Below are positions 25,477 through 34,722 of a stretch of DNA of 64,000 bases, piece after piece (the stretch's first letter is position 1; each line of letters starts with the position of its first letter). The DNA lies in NCBI RefSeq assembly GCF_900143625.1, contig NZ_FRFF01000201.1, positions 1 through 64,000 on the forward strand, in the 5' to 3' direction. The stretch comes from Nocardiopsis sp. JB363. Lineage in GTDB: Bacteria; Actinomycetota; Actinomycetes; Streptosporangiales; Streptosporangiaceae. A model generated the notes under the pieces. The model was not told the origin of the DNA. It did no database searches and saw only the letters and a list, made by a program, of their open reading frames with translations. The translations under genes were made by a program, and so were the position numbers.

Positions 25477-26988
25477 ATGAGTGTCCTGGCCGTGGGGTTG
25501 AGCCACCGGAGTTCGCCGGTGGCGCTACTCGAACGTGTCGCGTTGAACGGACAGACGCGAAGCAAGGCGGTCGGGGAGATGGTCGTTTCCGACGCGATCA
25601 ACGAGGCCATGGTCGTCTCCACCTGCAATCGCACGGAGATCTACGCCGACGTCGAGGGCTACCACGGTGGGGTCGCGGCCATCACCGAACTGCTGTCCTG
25701 GCACACCGGCGTGAGCCTGGGCGAACTCTCCGAGCACATGTACGTGCACTACGACGACCGCGCCGTCCAGCACTTGTTCTCCGTCACCTGCGGCCTCGAC
25801 TCCATGGTCGTCGGCGAGGGGCAGATCCTCGGCCAGGTCCGTAACGCCCTCAAGGACGGACAGGAAACCGGAACCGTCGGCCGGGTCCTCAACGACCTCG
25901 GGCAGCGCGCCCTGCGCGTGGGCAAGCGCGCCCACACCGAGACCCACCTCGACCACGCAGGCGCCGACATGGTCGCGTTCGGACTCAGCGTCGCCACCCG
26001 CGACCTCGCGGTGACCCCCAGACCCGACGTGCCTGTCTCCGCCGTCACCCCGCCCGCGGGCTGCCCCATGTCCGGACAGGGCACCTCCGACACGAGCGAG
26101 GAGGCGCCGCGCACCCTCAGCGCCGTGCTGCCCTCCGGCCCGCTCACCGGCACCAGCGTGCTGGTCCTGGGCGCGGGTTCCATGAGCGCGCTGTCCGCCA
26201 ACACCGTCGCCCGTCAGGGCGCCCGGACGGTCATCGTCGCCAACCGCACCCACGAGCGCGCCGCCCGCCTCGCCGAGTGCCTCAACGAGGCCTACGACAC
26301 CGTCGACGCGCGCACCGTTCCGTTCGCGGACGCCGTCGACGCCCTCGCCGACGTCGACCTCGTCATCTCCTGCACCGGCGCCCAGGGATTCGTCCTCACC
26401 GCCGACGAGGTGGCCGCCGCCACGGAGGGTCGCGTCCGGCCCCTGGTCTTCCTCGACCTGGCGCTGCCCCGCGACATCGACCCCGCCGTGCGCGTGCAGG
26501 ACGACATCCGTCTCATCGACATCGAAGACCTGCGCCAGGCGGCCTCCACCGACGACACCGACGACGACCCCGGCCGCTCCAGCGCCCTGGAGCTCGTGCG
26601 CGGGATCGTCGACGAGGAGGTCGACCAGTTCCGGGCGGTGCGCCGCGCCGACCAGGTCGCACCCACCGTCGTCGCCCTGCGCTCCCAGGCACGTGACGTC
26701 GTCGAGGCCGAGCTCTCCCGTCTGAACGGACGGCTGCCCGACGACCTCGACGACCGCACCCGCGAGGAGATCGGCCGCGCCATGCGCCGTGTCGCCGACA
26801 AACTGCTCCACCGCCCCACCGTGAGGGTCAAGGAACTGGCCGCGTCCCCTGACGGGGAGTCCTACGAGACCGCGCTGCGCCGGCTGTTCGACCTCGACAC
26901 ACAGACCGCACAGACACCGCGCGCCCCGCGGACGACGGCCGACACCGGACGGCCCGACACCGCGCGGACCGCACAGGAGAAGGCATGA
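25477..26988 (+). CDS. hemA: Glutamyl-tRNA reductase
   Basis: HemA reduces glutamyl-tRNA to glutamate-1-semialdehyde, the first step of C5-pathway haem synthesis. The 503-residue protein has the catalytic Cys in STCNRTEIY, the LDSMVVGEGQILGQV block, and the NADPH site VLGAGSMSALSANTVARQGA. An insertion of about 45 residues rich in Pro and Thr (near 180-225) precedes the NADPH domain, as is common in actinomycetes. AGGAG precedes the ATG. It is co-directional with rex and overlaps hemC by 4 nt. Confidence 0.96.
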   Translation: MSVLAVGLSHRSSPVALLERVALNGQTRSKAVGEMVVSDAINEAMVVSTCNRTEIYADVEGYHGGVAAITELLSWHTGVSLGELSEHMYVHYDDRAVQHLFSVTCGLDSMVVGEGQILGQVRNALKDGQETGTVGRVLNDLGQRALRVGKRAHTETHLDHAGADMVAFGLSVATRDLAVTPRPDVPVSAVTPPAGCPMSGQGTSDTSEEAPRTLSAVLPSGPLTGTSVLVLGAGSMSALSANTVARQGARTVIVANRTHERAARLAECLNEAYDTVDARTVPFADAVDALADVDLVISCTGAQGFVLTADEVAAATEGRVRPLVFLDLALPRDIDPAVRVQDDIRLIDIEDLRQAASTDDTDDDPGRSSALELVRGIVDEEVDQFRAVRRADQVAPTVVALRSQARDVVEAELSRLNGRLPDDLDDRTREEIGRAMRRVADKLLHRPTVRVKELAASPDGESYETALRRLFDLDTQTAQTPRAPRTTADTGRPDTARTAQEKA

Positions 26989-27941
26989 ACGCCACACCCG
27001 CCAAGCTCGGGACCCGTCGCAGCACCATGGCCACGAGCCAGTCCCGGATCGTCGCCGACACGATCACCGAGCGGACCGGCCAGGCAATCGAGTTGGAACT
27101 CATCACCAGCTTCGGTGACGTCACCAAGGCCCACTTGACCCAGCTCGGCGGCACCGGGGTGTTCGTCAACGCGCTGCGCGACGAACTGGTCGCGGGCAGC
27201 ATCGACTTCGCGGTGCACTCGCTCAAGGACCTGCCCACGACCCCCGCCGACGGGCTCGTGCTCGCGGCCATCCCCGAACGCGACGACCCGCGCGACGCCC
27301 TGTGCGCCCGCGACGGGCTGAAGTTCGAGGAGCTGCCGGCCGGGTCCAAGATCGGCACCGGTTCGCCGCGCCGCGTCGCCATGCTGGCCGCGCTGCGCCC
27401 CGACCTGGTCTACGTGCCCATCCGGGGCAACGCCGAGACCCGTCTGGGCAAGGTCTCCTCCGGTGAACTCGACGCCGTGATCCTGGCCTACGCCGGACTG
27501 GGACGCGTGGGCCGACGTGAGGCCGTCACCGACGTCTTCGAACCCGAGCAGATGCTGCCGGCGCCGGGCCAGGGCGCCCTGGCCGTGGAGTGCTCCACAG
27601 AACGCGCCGAAGGCGACCTCTCCTACCTGTCCGCCGTCGACCACGCGCCCACCCGCGCCGAGGTCGTCGCCGAACGCATCGTGTTGTCCGAACTGGAAGC
27701 CGGATGCGCGGCCCCGGTCGGCGCCTTCGCCGAGTACACCGAGGGCCGCCTGCGGTTGCGAGCGGCCGTGGTCGCCACCAACGGCGCCACCGCCGTCCAC
27801 CGAGAGCGCACCGTGGACATCTCCTCCCCGGAGGACCTCGACACCGCGGTCGCGCTCGGCCGCGACCTGGCCCGACAGATGATCGCCGAGGGCGCCGACC
27901 GCATCGTCGCGGAGGCCTTCGCAGAGAGGGACAACTCCTAG
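26985..27941 (+). CDS. hemC: Porphobilinogen deaminase (hydroxymethylbilane synthase)
   Basis: HemC condenses four porphobilinogens to hydroxymethylbilane. The 318-residue protein shows the N-terminal LGTRRSTMATSQS block, HSLKDLPT, the RRVAMLAALRPDL substrate-binding arginines and the dipyrromethane cofactor Cys in EAGCAAPVGAF. The start codon overlaps the hemA stop (ATGA), so translation is coupled. The TAG stop codon itself forms part of a repeat (27940-27982). Confidence 0.96.
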   Translation: MNATPAKLGTRRSTMATSQSRIVADTITERTGQAIELELITSFGDVTKAHLTQLGGTGVFVNALRDELVAGSIDFAVHSLKDLPTTPADGLVLAAIPERDDPRDALCARDGLKFEELPAGSKIGTGSPRRVAMLAALRPDLVYVPIRGNAETRLGKVSSGELDAVILAYAGLGRVGRREAVTDVFEPEQMLPAPGQGALAVECSTERAEGDLSYLSAVDHAPTRAEVVAERIVLSELEAGCAAPVGAFAEYTEGRLRLRAAVVATNGATAVHRERTVDISSPEDLDTAVALGRDLARQMIAEGADRIVAEAFAERDNS

Positions 27942-27982
27942 TGCCGCGTCGCGACGGGGTGGACCTCGGCTGACGCGGCACT
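27940..27982. repeat. 43-bp palindromic repeat abutting the hemC stop codon
   Basis: AGTGCCGCGTC at 27940-27950 is exactly inverted at 27972-27982, with 21 nt between. The reverse complement of 27947-27982 matches 54721-54756 at 35 of 36 bases. It can act as a terminator for hemC, but the conserved interior marks it as a dispersed repeat. Confidence 0.75.
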
Positions 27983-28087
27983 GAAGACCACCCGGGCAGC
28001 GCCGGCCGCTGTCGGAGAAGACCCGCGCGGGTCGCCTCTCCCGCAATCGCCCCGGAGACCGCACCCCGGGAGGCGGGCGACCCACAC

Positions 28088-29794
28088 ATGAGGAGCGAGT
28101 ACGTGAACGCCAACGCCAACCCCCGACCGGAGGAACCGCGTCGCAGCACGCGCGAGCCGGGTCATGTATCCCTGGTCGGCTCCGGCCCGGGAGGGGCCGA
28201 GCTGCTGACGCTGCGCGGCGCCGAGCTGCTGGGCCGTGCCGACGTGGTCATCCCCCCGCGTGAGACAGCGGGGGAGGAGCTGGACGTCTTCCGGCGGAAC
28301 CTGCTCGTCCACTGCCGTGAGGACGTGTCCGTGGTGGAGGCCGCCGAGTGCGGCGGCGACATCGACACCCTGGTGCTGACCCGCGCCCGTGAGGGACAGC
28401 GGGTCGTGCGCCTGTACTCGGGCGACCCGTTCTTCGGTTGCCGAGGAGCCGAGCTCGTCGTCGCCTGCAAGGAGGCCGACATCGAGGTCGAGGTCGTACC
28501 CGGCGTCTCCTCGATCACCTCCGTGCCCACCTTCGGCGGAATCTCGCTGATGGGGGAGGGCGTTCCCGAGGTCCGCATCCTGCACGCCCGCCCGCACGGC
28601 GGCAAGGAGGTCGACTGGCAGGACGCGGCGGCCGGTGACGCGCCGCTGGTGATCCTCGGCGCCGACGCTCCCCTGGGCGAGGCGCCCGAACACCAGGGTC
28701 CCGGGTTCGACGTGCTGTGCAAGACCCTCATCGCCGGTGGCCGTCCGGCCACCACCCCCGTCGCCGTCGTCCGTGCCGGCGGGACCACCAGACAGACCAC
28801 TGTGACCTCCACGCTGGCCCGGCTGGTCGCCGAACTCAAGTCCACCGACGCCAAGAACCACCACGTCACCGCGCCCGCGCTGATGATCGTCGGTTCCCCG
28901 GTCGCCCGCCAGGCCGAACTGTCCTGGTACGAGACCCGGCCGCTGTTCGGATGGCGCGTCCTGGTGCCCCGCACCAAGGAACAGGCCGCGTCCCTGTCCG
29001 AGCAGCTCCACAACCACGGCGCCGTGCCGGAGGAGGTACCCACCATCTCGGTGGAGCCGCCCCGCACCCCGCAACAGATGGAGCGGGCCGTGCGCGGCCT
29101 GGTCACCGGCCGCTACCAGTGGGTCGCCTTCACGTCCGTCAACGCGGTCAAGGCCATTCGCGAGCGGCTGGAGTCCTACGGCTTGGACGCTCGCGCCTTC
29201 GCCGGGGTCAAGGTCGCCGTGGTCGGCGACGCCACCGCGCAGGCCGTTCGCGACTTCGGCATCGAGCCCGACCTGGCACCGCCGGAGGACGTCCAGTCCA
29301 GCAAGGGCCTGGTGTCGGTGTGGCCGCCCTACGACGCCGAGATCGACCCCATCGAGCGGGTCCTGCTGCCGCGCGCCGACATCGCGACCGAGGTCCTCTT
29401 CGCCGGTCTCACCGACCTCGGCTGGGAGGTCGACGACGTCACGGCCTACCGCACCGTGCGCGCCGCGCCCCCGCCCCAGCCGATCCGTGAGGCCATCAAG
29501 GGCGGTGGCTTCGACGCCGTGCTCTTCACGTCCTCCTCCACGGTCCGCAACCTGGTGGGTATCGCCGGCAAGCCGCACAACACCACCGCCATCGCGGTGA
29601 TCGGCCGCGAGACCGAGCAGACCGCCATCGAGTTCGGCCTGCGTGTCGACGTCGTGGCCCCGAAGGCCTCGGTTTCGGCCCTGGTGGAGGCACTTTCGGA
29701 GTACGGTGCGGCCAAGCGCCAAGAGGCGATCGACGCCGGCAAGCCCGTCCTCAAGCCGAGCCAGAAGCGTCGCGGCCGCCGTCGCAAGCTCTGA
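28088..29794 (+). CDS. hemD: Uroporphyrinogen-III methyltransferase/synthase fusion
   Basis: The 568-residue bifunctional protein carries two activities. The N-terminal part (about 25-275) is a uroporphyrinogen-III C-methyltransferase-like domain with VSLVGSGPGGAELLTLRG, the RLYSGDPFFG motif and a VPGVSS segment. The C-terminal part (about 290-545) is HemD-type uroporphyrinogen-III synthase with VAFTSVNAVKAIRERL and VLFTSSSTVRNLVG. It would close the tetrapyrrole ring and could divert it towards sirohaem or corrinoids. The N-terminal motif is GSGPGG rather than the usual GAGPGD, so methyltransferase activity is less certain. The tail is Lys/Arg-rich. Confidence 0.93.
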   Translation: MRSEYVNANANPRPEEPRRSTREPGHVSLVGSGPGGAELLTLRGAELLGRADVVIPPRETAGEELDVFRRNLLVHCREDVSVVEAAECGGDIDTLVLTRAREGQRVVRLYSGDPFFGCRGAELVVACKEADIEVEVVPGVSSITSVPTFGGISLMGEGVPEVRILHARPHGGKEVDWQDAAAGDAPLVILGADAPLGEAPEHQGPGFDVLCKTLIAGGRPATTPVAVVRAGGTTRQTTVTSTLARLVAELKSTDAKNHHVTAPALMIVGSPVARQAELSWYETRPLFGWRVLVPRTKEQAASLSEQLHNHGAVPEEVPTISVEPPRTPQQMERAVRGLVTGRYQWVAFTSVNAVKAIRERLESYGLDARAFAGVKVAVVGDATAQAVRDFGIEPDLAPPEDVQSSKGLVSVWPPYDAEIDPIERVLLPRADIATEVLFAGLTDLGWEVDDVTAYRTVRAAPPPQPIREAIKGGGFDAVLFTSSSTVRNLVGIAGKPHNTTAIAVIGRETEQTAIEFGLRVDVVAPKASVSALVEALSEYGAAKRQEAIDAGKPVLKPSQKRRGRRRKL

Positions 29795-29845
29795 GCCCGC
29801 GTAGACCCACGACACCTCTTCCGTCCCACGACCCGGGAGTTCCCC

Positions 29846-30844
29846 ATGTCCTTCGGTGACCACGACGCCGCGTTCCCCGTCGCCCGGCCACGCCGCCTGC
29901 GCCGAGGGCAGGCGCTGCGTCGCCTGGTCTCGGAGACCCGGGTGCTGCCGGAGAACCTCATCCTGCCCATGTTCGTCAAGGAGGGGCTCACCGAACCGGT
30001 GGCGATCTCCTCGATGCCCGGGCAGGTGCAGCACACCAAGGACAGCCTGCGCAAGGCCGCGCACGAGGCCGTGGAGGCCGGGGTCGGTGGGTTGATGCTG
30101 TTCGGCATCCCCGAACACAAGGACTCCGTCGGTTCGCAGGCCGACGACCCGGACGGTGTGGTGCAGGTGGCCCTGCGCGACCTGGCCGCCGAGGTCGGTG
30201 ACGACATCGTCGTCATGGCCGACCTGTGCCTGTGCGAGTACACCGACCACGGCCACTGCGGCTCGCTGGAGACCGACGGGCACGTGAACAACGACCTCAC
30301 CCTGGAGCGGTACGCGTCCATCGCCGTCGCCCAGGCGGAGGCGGGCGCCGCCGTGGTCGCTCCCAGCGGCATGATGGACGGCCAGGTCGCGGCGATCCGG
30401 GACGGCCTGGACCGGGCGGGCCACGCGCGCGTACCGATCCTGGCCTACGCCGCCAAGTACGCGTCGGTGTTCTACGGGCCCTTCCGGGAGGCCGCCGAGG
30501 GGGCCCCGCAGTTCGGAGACCGCTCCGGCTACCAGCAGGACCCTGGAAACGTCCGAGAGGCGTTGCGGGAAGTCGCCCTGGACGTCGCCGAGGGCGCCGA
30601 CATGGTGATGGTCAAACCGGGGCTGGCCTACCTCGACGTGGTGGCCAAAGTCGCGGAGTCCGCGCCGGTACCCGTGTCGGCCTACCAGGTCAGTGGCGAG
30701 TACGCCATGATCGAGGCAGCGGCGGAGAAGGGCTGGATCGACCGGGAACGGGCGATCCTGGAGACCCTGACCTCCTACCGGCGTGCGGGGGCCGAGCAGA
30801 TCCTCACGTACTGGGCCACCGAGGCGGCACACCTACTGCGCTGA
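29846..30844 (+). CDS. hemB: Delta-aminolevulinic acid dehydratase
   Basis: HemB joins two ALA molecules into porphobilinogen. The 332-residue protein has the Cys-rich metal site DLCLCEYTDHGHCG, which indicates a zinc-type enzyme. The Schiff-base lysines are in YAAKYASVFYGPF and MVKPGLAYLD. GGGAG precedes the ATG. It stands 51 bp after hemD and completes the run of haem genes here; hemL is 8 kb downstream. Confidence 0.96.
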   Translation: MSFGDHDAAFPVARPRRLRRGQALRRLVSETRVLPENLILPMFVKEGLTEPVAISSMPGQVQHTKDSLRKAAHEAVEAGVGGLMLFGIPEHKDSVGSQADDPDGVVQVALRDLAAEVGDDIVVMADLCLCEYTDHGHCGSLETDGHVNNDLTLERYASIAVAQAEAGAAVVAPSGMMDGQVAAIRDGLDRAGHARVPILAYAAKYASVFYGPFREAAEGAPQFGDRSGYQQDPGNVREALREVALDVAEGADMVMVKPGLAYLDVVAKVAESAPVPVSAYQVSGEYAMIEAAAEKGWIDRERAILETLTSYRRAGAEQILTYWATEAAHLLR

Positions 30845-30936
30845 CACGCACAAGGCCCTCGCCCCGGTCGCGGCCGCCGGGGACCGGGCCACATCGAACC
30901 GGCCGCGCCCGCACCGAAGTCGACCGGGGAGCTCAG

Positions 30937-31590
30937 ATGGCCGATGTGTTGTACCGCCGGAAGCGTCGCCACGCCACGGACAGCATGCTGGAGTCGGCGT
31001 TGCGCTACGCCGAACTGGGCTGGCCCGTGGTCCGGGGCGCCGCTCCGGGGCAGGAGCGGGCCTGTACCTGTGATCGCATGGGCTGTCCCGACCCGGCCGC
31101 GCATCCGACCAACGCGGCCTGGGGTGTGGAGGCCACCACCGACTGCGACACGATCCGCCGCTGGTGGACCGCCGACCCGAACGCGAACGTGGTGCTGCCG
31201 ACCGGTCGGGTCTTCGACGTGCTGGACGTGCCCCGCGAGGCCGGTGTGATGGCCCTGGCGAGGATGGGACGCCGGGGTGTGCCCGCCGGTCCGGTCGCCG
31301 CCCTGGACTCGCGCTACCTGTTCTTCGTGGCCACCCGCTCCCCGATGGACGAGGACGAGTGGTGGTCGTGCCACCTGGACTGTGTCCCCGAGGCCGTGGA
31401 GGAGATGCCGGGCCTGCGCTGGCACTGTCGGGACAGCTTCGTGCTCGGCGCCCCCTCCGTGCTCACCTCGGGTGGTCGCGTCACCTGGATCCGCACCCCG
31501 CGTGACGCCGAGGGCTCCGTGGTCCTTCCCGACCCCATCGCCGTACTGGACATCCTGGCCGACGCCAGCGAGGAGTTCTCCGGGGCCTGA
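30937..31590 (+). CDS. Bifunctional primase/polymerase N-terminal domain protein
   Basis: The 217-residue protein corresponds to the Prim-Pol (AEP) N-terminal domain: ALRYAELGWPVVRGAAPG, then a CTCDRMGCPDPAAHPTNAAW segment with Cys and His, then R.WW...P.ANVVLPTG and a VLDVP motif. No helicase domain follows, so it is a stand-alone form. Streptomyces encodes similar short proteins near its haem genes. The catalytic acidic residues of replicative AEPs are not obvious, so polymerase activity is doubtful. GGGGAG lies ahead of the ATG. Confidence 0.78.
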   Translation: MADVLYRRKRRHATDSMLESALRYAELGWPVVRGAAPGQERACTCDRMGCPDPAAHPTNAAWGVEATTDCDTIRRWWTADPNANVVLPTGRVFDVLDVPREAGVMALARMGRRGVPAGPVAALDSRYLFFVATRSPMDEDEWWSCHLDCVPEAVEEMPGLRWHCRDSFVLGAPSVLTSGGRVTWIRTPRDAEGSVVLPDPIAVLDILADASEEFSGA

Positions 31591-31596
31591 CCCGCG

Positions 31597-32244
31597 TCAT
31601 CCCTCGCCGCGGCCGACCCAGAGGGCCAGAGCCGTACGGTCGCGCAACTCCAACTTGCGCAGGATGCTGGTGACGTGGTTCTTGGCCGTGCCCTCGGTGA
31701 TGAACAGGGCGCGGGCGATTTCCCGGTTGGTGTCGCCCTCGCCCACCAGCCGCGCCACGTCCCACTCCCGTTCGGACAGCGTCGTGGGAACGTCCCGTTC
31801 GGGTTCCGGGGGAGTGGACGAGTTCAGCGCGGAGACCAGACGTTCGGCGGCCGGTCCGCCCAGGACGGTCTCTCCGGCGGCCACACGGTGGATGGCCGCC
31901 ACCAGCTCCTCGGGCGGTACGTCCTTGAGCAGGTAACCGCGGGCGCCGGCGCGCAGGCAGCCCAGCACGAGTTCGTCGTCGTCGAAGGTGGTGAGCACGA
32001 GCGCGGGCACCCCGGGATGTTCCGCGCGCATCCTGGTGATCAGTTCCATGCCGTCCATGCGCGGCATCCTGGCGTCCACCAGGGCCACCTTCGGCGGTGG
32101 CGAGGTGGCCAGGAACTCCAGGGTCTCGATCCCGTCGGAGGCCTCCCCGACGACCTCGATGCCCTCCTCGATCTCCAACAGCTTGCGCAGCCCCTGCCGC
32201 AACAGGATCTGGTCGTCCACGACCAGCACGGACACCGTGTTCAC
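31597..32244 (-). CDS. NarL/LuxR-family response regulator
   Basis: The 215-residue protein has a receiver domain with the phospho-acceptor Asp in VALVDARMPRMDG (near residue 58), acidic pocket VVDDQ and the KDVPPEEL end. A LuxR-type HTH follows: LSEREWDVARLVGEGDTNREI, TEGTAKNHVTSILRKL. The gene overlaps the kinase gene upstream by 4 nt, so they are an operon and a cognate pair. The divergent ABC transporter genes are a plausible target. Confidence 0.93.
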   Translation of the reverse strand: MNTVSVLVVDDQILLRQGLRKLLEIEEGIEVVGEASDGIETLEFLATSPPPKVALVDARMPRMDGMELITRMRAEHPGVPALVLTTFDDDELVLGCLRAGARGYLLKDVPPEELVAAIHRVAAGETVLGGPAAERLVSALNSSTPPEPERDVPTTLSEREWDVARLVGEGDTNREIARALFITEGTAKNHVTSILRKLELRDRTALALWVGRGEG

Positions 32245-33527
32245 ACGCCACCCCCGGCGGCCACAGTAGCGGGGCGGCCGGCCGCCCCGGGTTCGGAGGG
32301 CACCTCCACCCGGAGCCGGAAACCACCGTCGGTCGGGCTGTCGATGGTCACCGAGCCCGCCGCCGCCGACACCCGCTCACACAGTCCTCGTAGCCCGAAG
32401 CCGGAACGCAGGGCGTCGTCGCCGGCCCCGGCGCCGTTGTCGGTCACCGTCACCGACACACCCTCGGGGGCGGCCGTGACCTCCACCTCGATCCGGTCCG
32501 CGCCCGAGTGGCGCATCGCGTTGGTCAGCCCCTCCTGGAGCGTGCGGTAACAGACCAGCTCGGCCTCTTCGGGCAGGTGGGGCCAGTCGCCGGTCTCGGT
32601 GAAGTCGATGCGCACCCCGCCCCCGGAGAAGGACTCCGTCATCGCGCGCATGGCGGCCGTTCCGGCGCGCCCCTCCAACCGGAGCGGGCGCAGGGCGCGC
32701 ACCCAACGTCGGGTGTCGGTGAGCGCCTCACGAGCCAGTTCACGGGCCTGCTCCACTTCGGTCCAGGCGTCCTCGGGGCGGGCGGTACGGAAACGTAGTG
32801 CGTTGGACAGCGACATGGCCAGGGCGGTGAGATAGTGCCCGGTGCTGTCGTGCATCTCCCTGGACATGCGGGCCCGTTCCTCGGCCACGGTCAGCTCCCG
32901 TACGCGGTCGGCGTGACCGCGCAGTTCCTCGTGGGCCCGCTCCAATTCGTCGAGGAGTTCCCGGGTGTGTTCGGCCCGCCGTGCGGCGACCGAGAGCGCC
33001 ACGTACACCGACCCGGACAGCAGGGCGAGCATGGTCAGGCCGGTCGCCAAGGCCACCCCGACCAGCAGGGGCATTCCGGGGAGAACGATGGCCGTCATCG
33101 AGAACACGATGAGGAGTACCGCGTAACCGAGCAGTCCGGCGAGGCCGAAGACGGCCACGGCGTTCATCGCCGCCACGCACACCAGAAGGAAGGTCGTGTG
33201 GTTGCTGATGAACATCGTGCCCAGGCTCAACAGGAGGAAGAACACGGTGGCGGTCCGGCCCGCCCACGAGGTCCGCGGGCTCCAGGGCAGGAACGGCCAT
33301 AGGGCACAGGACAGGACCAGGCCCACCGCGCTGGCGACCACGTAGCCGATGATCAGGGGGTCCGTCTCCCGAAGCTCCGCCACGCCACCGGTGAGGAAGC
33401 CGACCCCGAACATGAACATGGTGGTGAGGACCGCCATCCAGAAGAGCAGATTCAACGCTCGCGGAGGACGGTTTCCGCGGAGGGCCACCCACGCGGAGAG
33501 GTCGGGCAGCGCGTCGGAATTCGTCAT
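32241..33527 (-). CDS. NarL-type sensor histidine kinase (HisKA_3)
   Basis: The 428-residue protein has an N-terminal membrane region of about five to six helices and no large extracytoplasmic domain, then a coiled-coil linker. The dimerisation/phosphoacceptor motif is ARMSREMHDSTGHYLTALAM, and the HATPase_c domain has TNAMRHSGA and the G boxes SVTVTDNGAGAG and GFGLRGL. The sensor region lies within the membrane, as in DesK/LiaS-like kinases that respond to envelope or membrane state. The signal is unknown. Confidence 0.92.
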   Translation of the reverse strand: MTNSDALPDLSAWVALRGNRPPRALNLLFWMAVLTTMFMFGVGFLTGGVAELRETDPLIIGYVVASAVGLVLSCALWPFLPWSPRTSWAGRTATVFFLLLSLGTMFISNHTTFLLVCVAAMNAVAVFGLAGLLGYAVLLIVFSMTAIVLPGMPLLVGVALATGLTMLALLSGSVYVALSVAARRAEHTRELLDELERAHEELRGHADRVRELTVAEERARMSREMHDSTGHYLTALAMSLSNALRFRTARPEDAWTEVEQARELAREALTDTRRWVRALRPLRLEGRAGTAAMRAMTESFSGGGVRIDFTETGDWPHLPEEAELVCYRTLQEGLTNAMRHSGADRIEVEVTAAPEGVSVTVTDNGAGAGDDALRSGFGLRGLCERVSAAAGSVTIDSPTDGGFRLRVEVPSEPGAAGRPATVAAGGGV

Positions 33528-33822
33528 TTTCCGAGGATAACCGGGGAATGGTCGGCGGGAGCGCTGGGAAGGTCATGAACTCGGCATGTCCGCCACCATG
33601 ACCTCCGGCACGTCCCGAAGTCGGGAGAACACGTGACCACCCCATGTCCGTGGGTCGATGCGGGATTCACGTCTGCCCTTATACCTTTTCCCGGTACACG
33701 AATACAAGATCCTGGAAAGGTTTGCGAAAGATGGAATCAGAAACCAGGGAAAGGCAGGTGGGCCCTGTTTTTCGAGGTCCGGGTCGGCGGGGAATCCGGC
33801 AGAACGATGCGAGGAGTGGCTC

Positions 33823-34722
33823 GTGAGTACTGACGAAATGATCGGTGTCGAGGAACTCACTCGGTCATACGGGGAGAATACCGGGATCTTCGACGTCGAC
33901 CTCTCCGTTCGCCGCGGTCGGGTCTTCGGGGTGGTCGGCCCGAACGGCGCCGGAAAGACCACGTTGCTGTCGATTCTCGCCGGGACACGTGCCCCGGCGA
34001 GCGGGAGGGTGCGTTCTCGCGCGCAACGGGTCCTGTTCTGCCCCGACGTACCCGACTTCGAACCCTGGCTGACCGCCGCCGAGGTGGTCGAGCTCAGCGC
34101 TCGCATGGTCGGGGCGCCCGCCGGACCGGCCGAGGTCGCCGGGGCCCTGGAACGGGTGGGGCTGGCGGAAGCCGCCGACCGCCGCAACGGGAGGTTCTCC
34201 CGGGGTATGCGTCAACGACTGGGGTTGGCTGCCGGGTTGGTCTGCCGACCCGACGTGCTCATCCTCGACGAACCCGCCTCCGGACTCGACCCCCGGGGTC
34301 GGGTCGACGTCCTCGACCTCATCACCGACCTGCGGCGAGAATGCACGATCATCCTGGCCAGTCATCTGCTCGGGGACGTCCAGCGGGTGTGCGACGACGT
34401 CGCGGTGCTCGTGGGGGGACGTGTGGTCCACCAAGGGCCGGTGGCCGACATCGCCGACCAGGGACGCCCCAACGCCTGGTACCTGCGGATCCGTGGGCGG
34501 GCCGACCGTCTCGCCGAGCTCCTCGCCGCCGAGGACTGGGTCACCCGGGCGAGCGCGGTCGAGGAGGACTGCGTGCTCTTGGAAGCCGTCGACGCCGCCG
34601 CGGGCGAGTCGGGGATCCCCCGAGCCCTCGTCGAGCACGACGTACCGCTGGTGGCCCTCCACGGACACCAGGAGGACCTGGAGTCGGTGTTCCTCTCCCT
34701 CACGAACAGGACGGATCGATGA
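33823..34722 (+). CDS. ABC transporter ATP-binding protein
   Basis: The 299-residue ATPase has Walker A GPNGAGKTT, a Q-loop region, the signature FSRGMRQRL (a common SxGM variant in exporter ATPases), Walker B VLILDEPASGLD and the H-loop ASHLL. The GTG at 33823 has GAGGAG six bases upstream. A C-terminal extension of about 90 residues follows the nucleotide-binding domain. It is coupled to the permease gene and divergent from the two-component system (295 bp apart). Antibiotic-resistance or lipid-export roles are usual for this layout; the substrate is unknown. Confidence 0.92.
   Translation: MSTDEMIGVEELTRSYGENTGIFDVDLSVRRGRVFGVVGPNGAGKTTLLSILAGTRAPASGRVRSRAQRVLFCPDVPDFEPWLTAAEVVELSARMVGAPAGPAEVAGALERVGLAEAADRRNGRFSRGMRQRLGLAAGLVCRPDVLILDEPASGLDPRGRVDVLDLITDLRRECTIILASHLLGDVQRVCDDVAVLVGGRVVHQGPVADIADQGRPNAWYLRIRGRADRLAELLAAEDWVTRASAVEEDCVLLEAVDAAAGESGIPRALVEHDVPLVALHGHQEDLESVFLSLTNRTDR

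Noticed and set aside
27938-30832. 964-codon open frame antisense to the haem genes
   Set aside because: Low-complexity shadow of hemD and hemB, which show all expected motifs on the plus strand.
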